Positions 55,597-64,000 of a DNA stretch of 64,000 bases are shown here, piece after piece. The DNA lies in assembly GCF_029223865.1 (NCBI RefSeq), contig NZ_CP119520.1, forward strand, positions 6,510,001-6,574,000, written 5' to 3'. Every line of letters begins with the position of its first letter. Positions within the stretch are counted from its first letter, which is position 1. Under the pieces are notes generated by a model. The model was not told the DNA's origin. It worked only from the letters and a program-made list of their open reading frames with translations, and did not search any database. A program made the position numbers and the translations under genes. Origin of the DNA: Telluria mixta. GTDB lineage: Bacteria; Pseudomonadota; Gammaproteobacteria; Burkholderiales; Burkholderiaceae_D.

Positions 55597-56532
55597 ATGG
55601 ACCGCTTCGCCGAACTGAAAGCCTTTTGCACCGTCGCCGCCACCGGCGGCTTTTCGCCCGCCGCGCGCCGGCTCGGACTCGTCACGTCGTCCGTCGCGCG
55701 CCTCGTCGACGCCCTCGAAGGCCGCCTCGGCGCCGTGCTGCTCAACCGCTCCACGCGCAGCGTCACACTGACGGACGCGGGGCGCACCTACTACGAGGAA
55801 GCCCTGCGCATCCTGGAGCGCCTCGACGCGGCCGACGAAGCGGCGGCGGACGGCGCGGCCGGCGTGCTGCGCGTGGCGGCGCCCGTTACCTTCAGCACCC
55901 TGTACGTGGCACCCATCCTGCCCGCGCTGCGCGCGCGCCACCCGCGCCTGATCCTCGACCTGCGCCTGGACGACGCGCCCGCCAATCTCGTCGACGAAGC
56001 GATCGACGTCGCGATCCGCATCGGCAGCCTCGATCCGCAGTCGAACCTCGTCGCACGCAAGCTCGCCGCGCACGACCGCGTGCTGTGCGCCAGCCCGGCG
56101 TACCTGGCCGCGCACGGCGCACCGGACACGCCCATCGCGCTCGCGGCCCACGACTGCCTGCAGTTCGCGTTCGGCGCGGGCCGCCGCACGTGGCGCCTGC
56201 AGGCGGACGACCTGGACGCGGATGCGGAGGACGTCGAGGTGCGCGGCGTCGTTCACGCCAACAATTCGGAAGTATTGCGCCAGGCCGCGCTGGGTGGCCT
56301 CGGCATCGCCATGCTGGCGCGCTGGCTCGTGCAGCGCGACCTGCGCGCCGGCACGCTCGTGCAGGTGCTGCCCGGCTACCGCGTCAATCCGGGCCCGATG
56401 GACGTCGGGCTGTACGCGCTGTATCCCGCGAGCCGGCGCAACTCGACGAAGATCCGGGCCTTCGTCGACCTGCTGGCCGAGCATCTCGCGGCGCAGGATC
56501 TCGGCGACCACGTCAGTGAACCGCCAGCGTAG
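55597..56532 (+). CDS. LysR-family transcriptional regulator
   Basis: A 311-residue LysR protein: HTH (about 5-60; TGGFSPAARRLGLVTSSVARLVDALE), then the CrgA-like effector domain (about 85-295; VDEAIDVAIRIG, GVVHANNSEVLRQAALGGLGIAML). GAGGATAGG precedes the ATG. It may control the convergent luciferase-like gene, which overlaps its 3' end by 20 bp, or the divergent small membrane protein. Confidence 0.88.
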   Translation: MDRFAELKAFCTVAATGGFSPAARRLGLVTSSVARLVDALEGRLGAVLLNRSTRSVTLTDAGRTYYEEALRILERLDAADEAAADGAAGVLRVAAPVTFSTLYVAPILPALRARHPRLILDLRLDDAPANLVDEAIDVAIRIGSLDPQSNLVARKLAAHDRVLCASPAYLAAHGAPDTPIALAAHDCLQFAFGAGRRTWRLQADDLDADAEDVEVRGVVHANNSEVLRQAALGGLGIAMLARWLVQRDLRAGTLVQVLPGYRVNPGPMDVGLYALYPASRRNSTKIRAFVDLLAEHLAAQDLGDHVSEPPA

Positions 56533-57469
56533 GCAGGCGCGGCACGATCTCGCGTCCCAGTTCCTCGATCTGCTCGCCGATCGGCCGCGGTCCCTGCAGG
56601 TTGACGAGCATGTGCGCCACGCCCAGCGCCGCCATGCGCTCGAAGTAGCCCAGCAGCGCATGGCGGCCGGCACGCAGCCCCAGTTCCAGCGCTTGCGCGG
56701 GCGCGTCCGGGTCGGCCAGCAATTCCAGTTGCAGCGACTGCACGAACGGTTTCGATACGCCACCGGCCCGTTCCTCCAGTGCCCGCTGCCACAGCGCGAT
56801 GCGGCCCTGCTGGCGCGCTTCCTCGCGGTGGTATGTGGCCCAGCCGTCCGCGTGTGCGGCGATCCATTGCAGCGACTGGCGCGCGGTGCCCACCGCCAGC
56901 AGCGGGATACGTGCGCCGGGCGCCGGCGTAGGCGCGTAGCCACCCGTCGACGCGAGCAGTGCGTCGCGTGCCTCCGCATCGGTGGACAGCGCGGCTGCCA
57001 GCGTCTGCCACCGCTCGCGGAACAGGAGGTCCGGCGCCGTGTCCACGCCGAACGGCGCCAGTTCCTCCGGCCGGTCGCCCGAGCCGAGGCCGAGGATGAA
57101 ACGGCCGCCGCTCAACCGGTCAAGCGACCACGCGGCCTTGGCCACGTGCAGCGGATGCCGCAGCGGCAGCACGGCGGCCGCGGTGCCCAGTGCCGCGGAC
57201 GCCGTCACACCGGCCAGCACCGTGAGCCAGATGAACGGGTCGTCCAGTACCGCGGCCTCGCGCGTGCTGCCCTGCGGGACGATCAGCGGCACGTCGCGCG
57301 TCCACAGCGCGGCGATGCCGAGTGCGTCCGCGCGCGCGGCCAGCGCCGTCTCGCGCGCGATGTCGGCAGGTTCGCCGGGCGCGCGTGCGAGAGGCGTCAT
57401 CAGGCCCAGCGTGAGATGGTCCGCGCCGAGCACGCGGTCCCAGGCACGGTTGAAAGCAGCATCGGTCAT
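56513..57469 (-). CDS. LLM-class flavin-dependent oxidoreductase
   Basis: A 318-residue bacterial luciferase-like monooxygenase. It has a TIM-barrel pattern: ADALGIAALWTRDVPLIVP, ASAALGTAAAVLPLRHPLHVAKAAWSLDRLS (in pieces) and GRFILGLGSGDRPEEL, a flavin-binding region common in this class. The substrate is unknown. AGGAGAT precedes the ATG at 57469; upstream in-frame residues are not protein-like. It overlaps the convergent LysR gene by 20 bp, and its 5' end is divergent from the cytochrome operon. Confidence 0.85.
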   Translation of the reverse strand: MTDAAFNRAWDRVLGADHLTLGLMTPLARAPGEPADIARETALAARADALGIAALWTRDVPLIVPQGSTREAAVLDDPFIWLTVLAGVTASAALGTAAAVLPLRHPLHVAKAAWSLDRLSGGRFILGLGSGDRPEELAPFGVDTAPDLLFRERWQTLAAALSTDAEARDALLASTGGYAPTPAPGARIPLLAVGTARQSLQWIAAHADGWATYHREEARQQGRIALWQRALEERAGGVSKPFVQSLQLELLADPDAPAQALELGLRAGRHALLGYFERMAALGVAHMLVNLQGPRPIGEQIEELGREIVPRLPTLAVH

Positions 57470-57597
57470 GGCTATCTCCTGCGAACGCCAAGCATACCGC
57501 GTCGGCGGCGCGCGCGTCGGCGCCTGCCGCGCAAGACACTCTTGCGCCAAAAGCATCAATCGACCTGGCCGTCCGGCGCTACAGTGAGCGCCGGTCC

Positions 57598-57644
57598 GTA
57601 TCCCTTTGTATAACTAGACGATGGGGACGGCCGGAATCGACAAT
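57598..57644 (+). promoter_or_regulatory. recurrent operator with -10 (promoter E)
   Basis: GTATCCCTTTGTATAA (57598-57613) is followed by GACAAT (57639-57644) after 25 bp. The transcript would begin near 57651, about 20 bases before the cytochrome start codon. The right half differs by one base from GTATGA. It drives a three-gene operon. Confidence 0.55.
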
Positions 57645-57671
57645 TGCCGCAACAACATCCAGGAACCCTCG

Positions 57672-58928
57672 ATGAGACTTCGCACCCTCGCCGCCGCCGG
57701 CACGGCCTTCGTGGTCATCGCATTCGGCGGCCTGTATGCCTGGACCCGCCCGGCCGCGCTCGCGCCGGCGGCCGGGCCGCCGTCCCCGCCCTCGGCCGCC
57801 GTCCTCGCGGCCGGCGCCCGTATCGTGGCGCTGGGCGACTGCATGGTCTGCCATACCGCGCCGGACGGTCCCGCGTATGCCGGCGGCCTGGGCCTGAAGA
57901 CGCCGTTCGGCATCATCTACAGCACCAACATCACGCCCGACCCCGATACGGGCATCGGCCGCTGGACGAGCGCCGCGTTCAAGCGCGCGCTGCGCGAAGG
58001 CGCGGCGCGCGACGGCCACCTGCTCTATCCCGCCTTCCCCTACATCCACTACACGCGCATGTCCGACGAGGACATCGAACTGGCCTACGCCTACCTGATG
58101 TCGCGCCCGCCGGTGAAAGTGAAACAGCCGGCCAACGACCTCGTGTTCCCGCTGAATTTCCGTCCGCTGCTCGCGTTCTGGAACGCGCTGTACCTGCGTC
58201 CAGGCGATGGCGCCACGCCCGGCACGGGCCAGGTCGAGCGGGGCCGCTATCTCGTCGACACGCTGGGCCACTGCGCGTCCTGCCACAGCGGCATGAACCT
58301 GCTGGGCGGCGAGCGCAGTCCGGCGTTCCAGGGCGGCACCGTCGACGGCTGGCACGCGCCCGCCCTCACGCGCCTCGCGCAAGGCAGCGCGCCATGGACG
58401 CGCGACGAACTGGCGGACTACCTGCAAGGCGGCCTGTCGCTCGCGCACGGCGCCGCGAAGGGCCCGATGCGGCCCGTGACGGAACGGCTGGCCGGCGTGC
58501 CGCGCGCGGACGTCGAAGCGATGGCATCTTATCTGATGACGATCCAGCAGCCCGCGGCCGCTACGGCCGTCTCCGTCGCCGCACAGACCACAACGTCCGG
58601 CGCCGCCCTGTTCGCGGCCGCCTGCGTGGGTTGCCACGCGCCGGCCGCGCCGATGATGCGGCTCGGCGGCCGCCCGGGCCTCGCCCGCAGCAGCGCCGTG
58701 CTGGGCGACGACCCTGCCAATTTCATCCAGACCGTGCTGCACGGGATCCCGTGGGAACGCCCTGCGCCCGGCGGCGCGGCGGCCGCCTACATGCCGCCGT
58801 TCGCCGACGTACTGTCCGACGCCCAGGTCGCCGAACTGGCCGCGTGGGTGCGGACCGGCGCCGGCCGTCCCGCCTGGCCCGACGTGGCCGCCGCCAGCCG
58901 CAAGCTGCGCAAGGAGATGCAACCATGA
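57672..58928 (+). CDS. triheme cytochrome c, electron acceptor of the molybdo-hydroxylase
   Basis: A 418-residue membrane-anchored or secreted cytochrome c with three CXXCH sites: CMVCH (57-61), CASCH (201-205) and CVGCH (318-322). An N-terminal hydrophobic segment acts as signal or anchor. The layout is that of the cytochrome subunits that take electrons from periplasmic alcohol, aldehyde and isoquinoline-type dehydrogenases. The start at 57672 is chosen because the promoter -10 lies just upstream and the earlier frame is not protein-like. The stop overlaps the 2Fe-2S gene by 4 bp. Confidence 0.9.
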   Translation: MRLRTLAAAGTAFVVIAFGGLYAWTRPAALAPAAGPPSPPSAAVLAAGARIVALGDCMVCHTAPDGPAYAGGLGLKTPFGIIYSTNITPDPDTGIGRWTSAAFKRALREGAARDGHLLYPAFPYIHYTRMSDEDIELAYAYLMSRPPVKVKQPANDLVFPLNFRPLLAFWNALYLRPGDGATPGTGQVERGRYLVDTLGHCASCHSGMNLLGGERSPAFQGGTVDGWHAPALTRLAQGSAPWTRDELADYLQGGLSLAHGAAKGPMRPVTERLAGVPRADVEAMASYLMTIQQPAAATAVSVAAQTTTSGAALFAAACVGCHAPAAPMMRLGGRPGLARSSAVLGDDPANFIQTVLHGIPWERPAPGGAAAAYMPPFADVLSDAQVAELAAWVRTGAGRPAWPDVAAASRKLRKEMQP

Positions 58929-59383
58929 CGAAAGTCGAAGTCAACGGCCGCGCACACGACCTGCACGCGGATCCCGCCACCCCGCTGCTGTACGTGCTGC
59001 GCAATGAATTGCACCTGAACGGCGCCAAGTTCGGCTGCGGCATGGGCCAGTGCGGCGCCTGTACCGTCCAGCTGGACGGCAAGCCCGTGTTTTCCTGCGT
59101 GACCCCGCTGGCCGCCTGCGCCGGACGCAAGGTGCGCACCGTGGAGGGCCTGGGCAGCGCCGCGAAGCCGGGCAAGCTGCAGGCCGCGTTCATCGAGCAC
59201 CAGGCCGCACAGTGCGGCTATTGCATCGCCGGGATGATCGTGCGTGCGCAGGCCCTGCTGGACAAGGTGCCGCATCCGACCGACGAGCAGATCCGCCGCC
59301 ACATGGAACCGAATCTGTGCCGCTGCGGCACGCACCACCGCATCCTCGCGGCCATCCGCGCCGCGGCCGGAGAACCGGCATGA
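58925..59383 (+). CDS. 2Fe-2S subunit of a molybdenum hydroxylase (IorA-like)
   Basis: A 152-residue subunit with two 2Fe-2S clusters. The plant-type ferredoxin site is FGCGMGQCGACTVQLDG with a later Cys in FSCVTPL. The second helical site is QCGYCIAGM and NLCRCGTH. It carries electrons from the molybdenum centre to the cytochrome. It is close to the small subunits of isoquinoline 1-oxidoreductase and nicotinate or aldehyde dehydrogenases. It overlaps both neighbours by 4 bp, so translation is coupled. Confidence 0.92.
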   Translation: MTKVEVNGRAHDLHADPATPLLYVLRNELHLNGAKFGCGMGQCGACTVQLDGKPVFSCVTPLAACAGRKVRTVEGLGSAAKPGKLQAAFIEHQAAQCGYCIAGMIVRAQALLDKVPHPTDEQIRRHMEPNLCRCGTHHRILAAIRAAAGEPA

Positions 59384-61617
59384 GCGGCGTGAATCACGGC
59401 CGCCGCGCCTTCCTCGAAGGGGGCGCCCTCGTCCTCGCGTTCGCGCTGCTGCCGCGCGCCGCGCGCGCCGAATTCAATGGCATGGGCGTGCCGCCGGTCG
59501 CCAATCCGAAACTCGCGGGCAGCCTGCAACGCACGCCGTTCCTGGACGCGTGGATCCGCGTGGCGCCGGACGGCAAGGTCACGGTCTTCAGCGGCAAGGT
59601 TGAACTGGGCACCGGCGTGCGCACGGCGCTCGCGCAGGTCGCACTCGAACAACTGGAACTGCAGCCGGGCGACATCGAGTTCGTGCAGGGCGATACGGCG
59701 CGCACGCCCAACGAAGGTTTCACGGCCGGCAGCCACACCATGGCCGACAGCGGCAGCGCGCTGCTGCATGCGTCAAGCCAGGTGGCGGCATTGCTGCGCC
59801 AGGGCGCGGCGGCGCAGTGGCGGGTGGGGCCGGAGACGGTCACGCTGCGCGCGGGCCGCGCGGTCGCCCCGGATGGCCGCAGCATGCATTACGGCGAGGC
59901 GCTGCGCGGTCTGGATGCCGCGGGCCTGCACCGCGCGGCCAGCGAGACGTCGCCGCTGCGCCCGCCCGCGCGCTACCGCCTGATCGGCAAGCCACTGGCC
60001 CGCTTCGACATCCCGGCGAAAGTCACGGGCGGCGCGGCCTACGTGCAGGACATGCGCCTGCCCGGCATGCTGCACGCCCGCGTCGTGCGGCCGCCGCGTC
60101 CCGGTGCGAAGCTCGTGCGCGCGGATCTCGACGCCGTCCGACGCCTGCCCGGCGTGCGCCGGGTGGTGCGCGACGGCGACTACCTGGCCGTGCTGGCGGA
60201 CGACGAATGGCGCGCGATCCTGGCGATGAATGCGCTGGCGGCGAACGCTCAATGGCAAGGCGGCACGCCAATGCCGCAAGCGGACGCCATCCACGCGACC
60301 CTGCAGCAGCTGCCGGCGCAGCACATCAAGATCCTCGACCGCGGCCACGTCGACCAGCCGGCCGCCGGCCCGGGCGTGTCTGCCCGCTACACGAAGCAGT
60401 ACGTGATGCACGGCTCGATCGGGCCGTCGTGCGCCGTCGCCCGGCTGGACGGGGACATGCTGACGGTCTGGACGCACACGCAGGGCGTGTACCCGCTGCG
60501 CGCCGCGCTGGCGGAGCTGACCGGCATGCCGCTCGATAAGGTCCGCTGCATCCACACGGAGGGGTCCGGCTGCTACGGCCAGAACGGCGCCGACGACGTG
60601 GCGGCGGACGCTGCGCTGCTGGCCCGCGCCGTACCCGGCGTACCCGTGCGCGTGCAGCTGATGCGCGACCAGGAAAACCTGTGGGAGCCGTACGCACCCG
60701 CGATGGTGACGACCGTGCGCGCCGCGCTCGACGGCCAGGGCCGCATCTCGCACTGGGACTACGCACTGTGGAGCGGGTCGCACAACGAACGCCCCGGCAA
60801 TGCCGGGAAGCTGGTCCCCGCATGGCTGCTTTCCAAACCGATCGCGCCGTCGCCATCACAGCCGATGCCGATGCCGGAAGGCGGCGGCGACCGCAACGCG
60901 CTGCCGCTGTACGCCATCCCGAACGCGCGCGTCGTGAACCATTTTCTCCCCGTGACGCCGCTGCGCAGCTCCGCGATGCGCTCGCTCGGGGCGCACATCA
61001 ACATCACGACGATCGAGGGGACGATGGACCAGCTGGCGAAGCTGGCCGGCGTCGACCCGGTGCGCCTGCGCCTCGACCATCTGGCCGAGGAACCGCGCGC
61101 CCGCGCCGTGATCGAGAAGGCGGCCGCGCGCTTCGGCTGGGGCAAGACGAAACCGGCGCCGGGGCACGGCTACGGTTTCGGCTTCGGCCAGTACAAGAAC
61201 ATCATGGCCTACGTAGCGATCGCGCTGGAACTGGCCGTCGACAAGGACAAGAACACCGTGCGCATCGTCCGCGTGGCCTGCGCAGCCGACTGCGGCCAGG
61301 TCGTGAATCCGGACGGCGCGCGCAACCAGCTGGAAGGCGGCATCATCCAGGCGGCCAGCTGGACCCTGCACGAGCAGTTGCGCTACGGCCCGGACGGCAT
61401 CGCCAGCATGGACTGGAGCACGTATCCGATCCTGCGCTTTTCCGGCGTTCCGGAACGCATCGACGTCGACCTGCTGGACCAGCCCGGTCTACCCTTTTTG
61501 GGTGTGGCGGAGGCCGCGCAGGGCCCGATGGCGGCCGCGCTCGCGAACGCGCTGGCCGACGCCACCGGCGCGCGCCGCCACGACCTGCCGCTGCTCGGGC
61601 GGCCCTTCCCCGCCTGA
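59380..61617 (+). CDS. molybdopterin-binding subunit, xanthine-oxidase family (IorB-like)
   Basis: A 745-residue large subunit. The N-terminus has a Tat signal (GRRAFLEGGALVLAFALL), so the enzyme is exported folded with its cofactor. The pattern is that of IorB-type isoquinoline 1-oxidoreductase and periplasmic aldehyde dehydrogenases: GKVELGTGVRTALAQ, SHTMADSGSAL, GSGCYGQNGADD, RSLGAHINITTIEGTMDQLA and VAEAAQGPMAAALANALAD. It hydroxylates a heterocycle or oxidises an aldehyde; the substrate is unknown. No partner for cofactor maturation (XdhC-like) lies in the window. It overlaps the 2Fe-2S gene by 4 bp. Confidence 0.9.
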   Translation: MSGVNHGRRAFLEGGALVLAFALLPRAARAEFNGMGVPPVANPKLAGSLQRTPFLDAWIRVAPDGKVTVFSGKVELGTGVRTALAQVALEQLELQPGDIEFVQGDTARTPNEGFTAGSHTMADSGSALLHASSQVAALLRQGAAAQWRVGPETVTLRAGRAVAPDGRSMHYGEALRGLDAAGLHRAASETSPLRPPARYRLIGKPLARFDIPAKVTGGAAYVQDMRLPGMLHARVVRPPRPGAKLVRADLDAVRRLPGVRRVVRDGDYLAVLADDEWRAILAMNALAANAQWQGGTPMPQADAIHATLQQLPAQHIKILDRGHVDQPAAGPGVSARYTKQYVMHGSIGPSCAVARLDGDMLTVWTHTQGVYPLRAALAELTGMPLDKVRCIHTEGSGCYGQNGADDVAADAALLARAVPGVPVRVQLMRDQENLWEPYAPAMVTTVRAALDGQGRISHWDYALWSGSHNERPGNAGKLVPAWLLSKPIAPSPSQPMPMPEGGGDRNALPLYAIPNARVVNHFLPVTPLRSSAMRSLGAHINITTIEGTMDQLAKLAGVDPVRLRLDHLAEEPRARAVIEKAAARFGWGKTKPAPGHGYGFGFGQYKNIMAYVAIALELAVDKDKNTVRIVRVACAADCGQVVNPDGARNQLEGGIIQAASWTLHEQLRYGPDGIASMDWSTYPILRFSGVPERIDVDLLDQPGLPFLGVAEAAQGPMAAALANALADATGARRHDLPLLGRPFPA

Positions 61618-61670
61618 GACCGCGATGCTTACCCACGCCATGCACCCCTCTGCGTCAATACCCGCATCGA

Positions 61671-61716
61671 TCATCCTTTCGTATGAGGGGATTGTCCTAC
61701 AAGGCCGCGATACTGG
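61671..61716 (+). promoter_or_regulatory. recurrent operator with -10 (promoter F)
   Basis: TCATCCTTTCGTATGA (61671-61686) precedes TACTGG (61711-61716) by 24 bp; GATACT (61709-61714) at 22 bp is an alternative -10. A start near 61723 leads to the kinase start codon at 61763 after about 40 bases. Confidence 0.5.
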
Positions 61717-61762
61717 TTCCGCCCCGGCCCAACTCCCGCCGGCGGCATTCTTGAGCGCGCAG

Positions 61763-63769
61763 ATGAATCGAACGACCGTACCTACCGACCCTGCTTGTGC
61801 CCCGCCCGACGCCGGCGCTGCGGCGTCCGAGCCCCAGATCGACGCCTGCCGGCGCGCGTGGCACCTGCTGTGCGACGCCGGCATGCCCACGCTGACCGAC
61901 GTCCCCCTGCTGACCGCCCACCCCGCGCTGGCAGACGCGCTGCAGGATGCGTTCAACGCCGGCCGCCTGCCCGGCGCGCTGATCGAAGCGGAAATCCGCC
62001 GCGCCCTGCTGGACGGCCCGTGCGATGCGACGCTGCTGGCCGCCGTCCTGCTGGCGGCCGTCGCCCTCGAACGCTTTCACGGCGGCCGCCGCGCCATGCG
62101 GCTGGCCGAAGCCTGCGCCGTCCGCGCCCGCCATGACGATGCGCGCGCCGTCGCCGGCGCCGTGCTGCGCGCCCACGCCACCCTCGTGCTCTCGCGCTGC
62201 GCACCGCTGCGCGAAGCGGCGCTGCTGCAGGCCGAAGCCTGCCGCCTGGAGGCCGGCCGTCCCGATACCGTGGCCCGCAACGCCGTCCTGTGGACAGGCG
62301 TGCGCCTGCTGTGCGGCGCGCCGTTGGCCGAACTGCTGCATTATGCCGACGCCGTCCGTCAGTCGGTCCCGTTTGGCAACGTTTCCGTCGCCACCAGCCA
62401 GCTGGACAGCCGCCTCGCGCTGTACCGCGCACTGGCCGACGGCCCGCGCACGCCGTACGTGCCGGCGGTGCCCGCGGATGCCATGCAGTTCGGGTGCTGG
62501 CTCGGCTGCCTGCAGGCGGCGTGGCTGCGTGGCGAAACGGGCGCGGCCCGCGCGGCACTGGCCGCCGCCCGCCAGCTCGTCACGCCGGTCACGCCGCCGT
62601 GCGAGCTGCTGACTTACCACCTGTTCGGCGCATTGACGCTGGCGCGCGTGGAGCATGTACCCGGTACCACGGCCGCCCTGCGCGCGCACCGCCGCGCGCT
62701 GCAGGCGTGGGCCCGGCGCGCGCCCGACGTGGCCGGCGCGATGGCGCTGCTCGCGCAAGCGGCTGAACAGGATGCGGCCGGTGCGGGCCGGGCGCTGACC
62801 GCCTACGAACGTGCGGCCGCCCAGGCGCAGACGGTCGGCCAGGCGTGGATCGCCGCGCTGGCCTGGGAAGGCGCCGCCGGCCTGTGCGCCCGCGGCGGCC
62901 TCGCCGGCGCGCTGCCGGGCTACCGCAAGCTCGCGCTGGACACCTGGCGCGACTGGGGCGCCCACGGCCGCGTACGCGACCTGATGCAGGCTTGGGACGC
63001 CACGCCCGCCACGCCCGACCACGACCAGCAGACGCGCGCCGCCCGCGCGGGCACGGTCGGAGAACTCGGCATCACGATCGCGCACGAGGTCAACCAGCCG
63101 CTGGCCGCGATCCTGCTGCACGCGGCCGCCGCCCGACGCTGGCTGCGCCGCGGCCAGCCCGACACGACGCGTGCGCTGGAAGCGCTGGAACAGATCAGCG
63201 CATGCGGCAGACAGGCGGGCGACATCGTGCGCAGCGTGCGCGGCCTGGCGCGGCGCGAGGGCGAAGCGGCCAGCATGTTCGCACTCGACACGGCGGTCGG
63301 CGAAGTGGCGCAACTGCTGCGCGCGCTGATGGTGCGCCAGAACGTGCATCTGGAAACCCGTCTGCTGCTGCCGGAACGCCAGATCCACGCAAGCCGCGCC
63401 CAGATCCAGCAGGTGCTCATCAACCTGCTGCTCAACGCGATCGAGGCCCTGGCCGGCGTCAGCGACCGGCCGCGCCGCATCGTGCTGGAATCCGTGCCGG
63501 CCGGCCCTGCGCTCGTCGAGCTGCGCGTGCGCGACAACGGCCCCGGCATCGCCGCCGCCGACCGCGAACGCATCTTCGACGCCCTGTATTCGACCAAGCC
63601 GCACGGCACCGGCGTCGGCCTGTCGATCAGTCGCGCCATCGTCGAAGCGCATGGCGGCCGCATCGAATGCACAGCCGCCGAGCCGCACGGTGCGCTGTTC
63701 CGGGTCGTGCTGCCCGTGCGCAGCGCGGCCGGCATCACGCCTTCCACCGAAAGCCGCAACCATGCATGA
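61763..63769 (+). CDS. soluble histidine kinase with a helical (TPR-like) N-terminal region
   Basis: A 668-residue kinase without membrane segments. The first ~420 residues are Ala/Arg-rich repeats of paired helices, like the TPR-type C-end of large AAA/STAND sensor kinases, and no PAS or GAF domain is seen. The DHp H-box is GITIAHEVNQPLAAILLHAAA. The catalytic domain has NLLLNAIEAL (N), DNGPGIAAAD (G1) and GTGVGLSISRAIVEAHGG (G2). This is the same HEVNQPL class as the kinase at 15.9 kb. The recurrent operator (site F) precedes it. An AraC gene follows with an 8-bp overlap. Confidence 0.87.
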   Translation: MNRTTVPTDPACAPPDAGAAASEPQIDACRRAWHLLCDAGMPTLTDVPLLTAHPALADALQDAFNAGRLPGALIEAEIRRALLDGPCDATLLAAVLLAAVALERFHGGRRAMRLAEACAVRARHDDARAVAGAVLRAHATLVLSRCAPLREAALLQAEACRLEAGRPDTVARNAVLWTGVRLLCGAPLAELLHYADAVRQSVPFGNVSVATSQLDSRLALYRALADGPRTPYVPAVPADAMQFGCWLGCLQAAWLRGETGAARAALAAARQLVTPVTPPCELLTYHLFGALTLARVEHVPGTTAALRAHRRALQAWARRAPDVAGAMALLAQAAEQDAAGAGRALTAYERAAAQAQTVGQAWIAALAWEGAAGLCARGGLAGALPGYRKLALDTWRDWGAHGRVRDLMQAWDATPATPDHDQQTRAARAGTVGELGITIAHEVNQPLAAILLHAAAARRWLRRGQPDTTRALEALEQISACGRQAGDIVRSVRGLARREGEAASMFALDTAVGEVAQLLRALMVRQNVHLETRLLLPERQIHASRAQIQQVLINLLLNAIEALAGVSDRPRRIVLESVPAGPALVELRVRDNGPGIAAADRERIFDALYSTKPHGTGVGLSISRAIVEAHGGRIECTAAEPHGALFRVVLPVRSAAGITPSTESRNHA

Positions 63770-64000
63770 CACCCCGCCCGCCGCCAACGTGGCGCGCGTC
63801 TGCCGCTACATCGACGACCACCTGACCGAGCCGCTCACGCTGGCGGACCTCGCCGGTCACGCCGGGCTGTCGCGCCACTATTTTTCGCGCCTGTTCCGCG
63901 CCACGACGGGCGACCCGCCCATGCGCTACCTGATGCGCCGGCGTCTCGAGCACGCGCGCCGGCTGCTGCTGGACCGCCGCCACAGCGTGTGCGAGATCGC
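63762..64000 (+). CDS. AraC-family regulator, cut by the window end
   Basis: The visible 79 residues form the start of an AraC DNA-binding domain at the very N-terminus: RVCRYIDDHLTEPLTLADLAGHAGLSRHYFSRLFRATTG, then RRRLEHARRLLLD. With the HTH at the N-terminus, the protein is either a single-domain AraC or one with a C-terminal effector domain, as in the GyrI-containing type. It overlaps the kinase stop by 8 bp, so it is co-expressed and may work in the same response. Confidence 0.82.
   Translation, partial: MHDTPPAANVARVCRYIDDHLTEPLTLADLAGHAGLSRHYFSRLFRATTGDPPMRYLMRRRLEHARRLLLDRRHSVCEI

Overview
This window is a piece of a chromosome with very high GC. Gene density, protein families and codon use point to a betaproteobacterium of the Oxalobacteraceae, most like the Massilia/Telluria group. 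That placement is inferred from family resemblance, not from a marker gene. No rRNA, tRNA, CRISPR array or intact transposon was seen.

Layout. (1) 0-8.6 kb is copper handling: two small exported His/Met/Cys-rich proteins, a TolC-type lipoprotein and a short multicopper oxidase in one tight operon, then a TonB-dependent receptor. Convergent to it is a copper P-type ATPase whose frame runs straight into a CopZ-like domain, under a textbook CueR-type promoter. (2) 8.6-11.5 kb is a two-gene T6SS baseplate fragment, tssF-tssG. (3) 11.5-28.3 kb is mixed housekeeping and signalling: a GST, SDRs, two GGDEF/EAL proteins, a FixL/FixJ-like kinase with two response regulators, an isochorismatase-fold hydrolase, and LysR, GlxA-type and TetR regulators. 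(4) 28.3-44.2 kb is an accessory region. It holds a truncated AKR/AraC pair, a single-gene insertion, and a T6SS effector island: Rhs with a WHHH nuclease tip and an immunity candidate, divergent VgrG, Eag chaperone, and a prePAAR/PAAR-HNH effector with immunity genes. Relics of immunity genes and several small unknown genes also lie here. (5) 44.2-57.5 kb is metabolic: aldo/keto reductase, amidohydrolase, a pirin-DoxX-OsmC-pirin operon, acyl-CoA ligase, quinone reductase, an alpha/beta hydrolase and a luciferase-like monooxygenase, with LysR regulators. (6) 57.6-64 kb is a triheme cytochrome c / 2Fe-2S / molybdopterin hydroxylase operon, then a soluble histidine kinase and an AraC regulator cut by the window end.

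The most interesting signal is not a gene. A 16-bp near-palindrome (consensus about YCATACC-N3-GGTATGA) occurs seven times in front of six transcription units scattered over 48 kb. Each time it sits 22-25 bp upstream of a plausible -10 element and just ahead of a start codon. Its targets are a GGDEF/EAL protein, a receiver-only response regulator, an alpha/beta hydrolase, an unlisted 52-residue membrane protein, the cytochrome/molybdo-hydroxylase operon, and the kinase after it. The spacing suggests an activator overlapping the -35 region; a NarL/FixJ-type response regulator is my inferred candidate. A second shared promoter architecture (LysR-like box plus -10 at identical spacing) links the isochorismatase-fold gene at 20 kb to the pirin operon at 50 kb.
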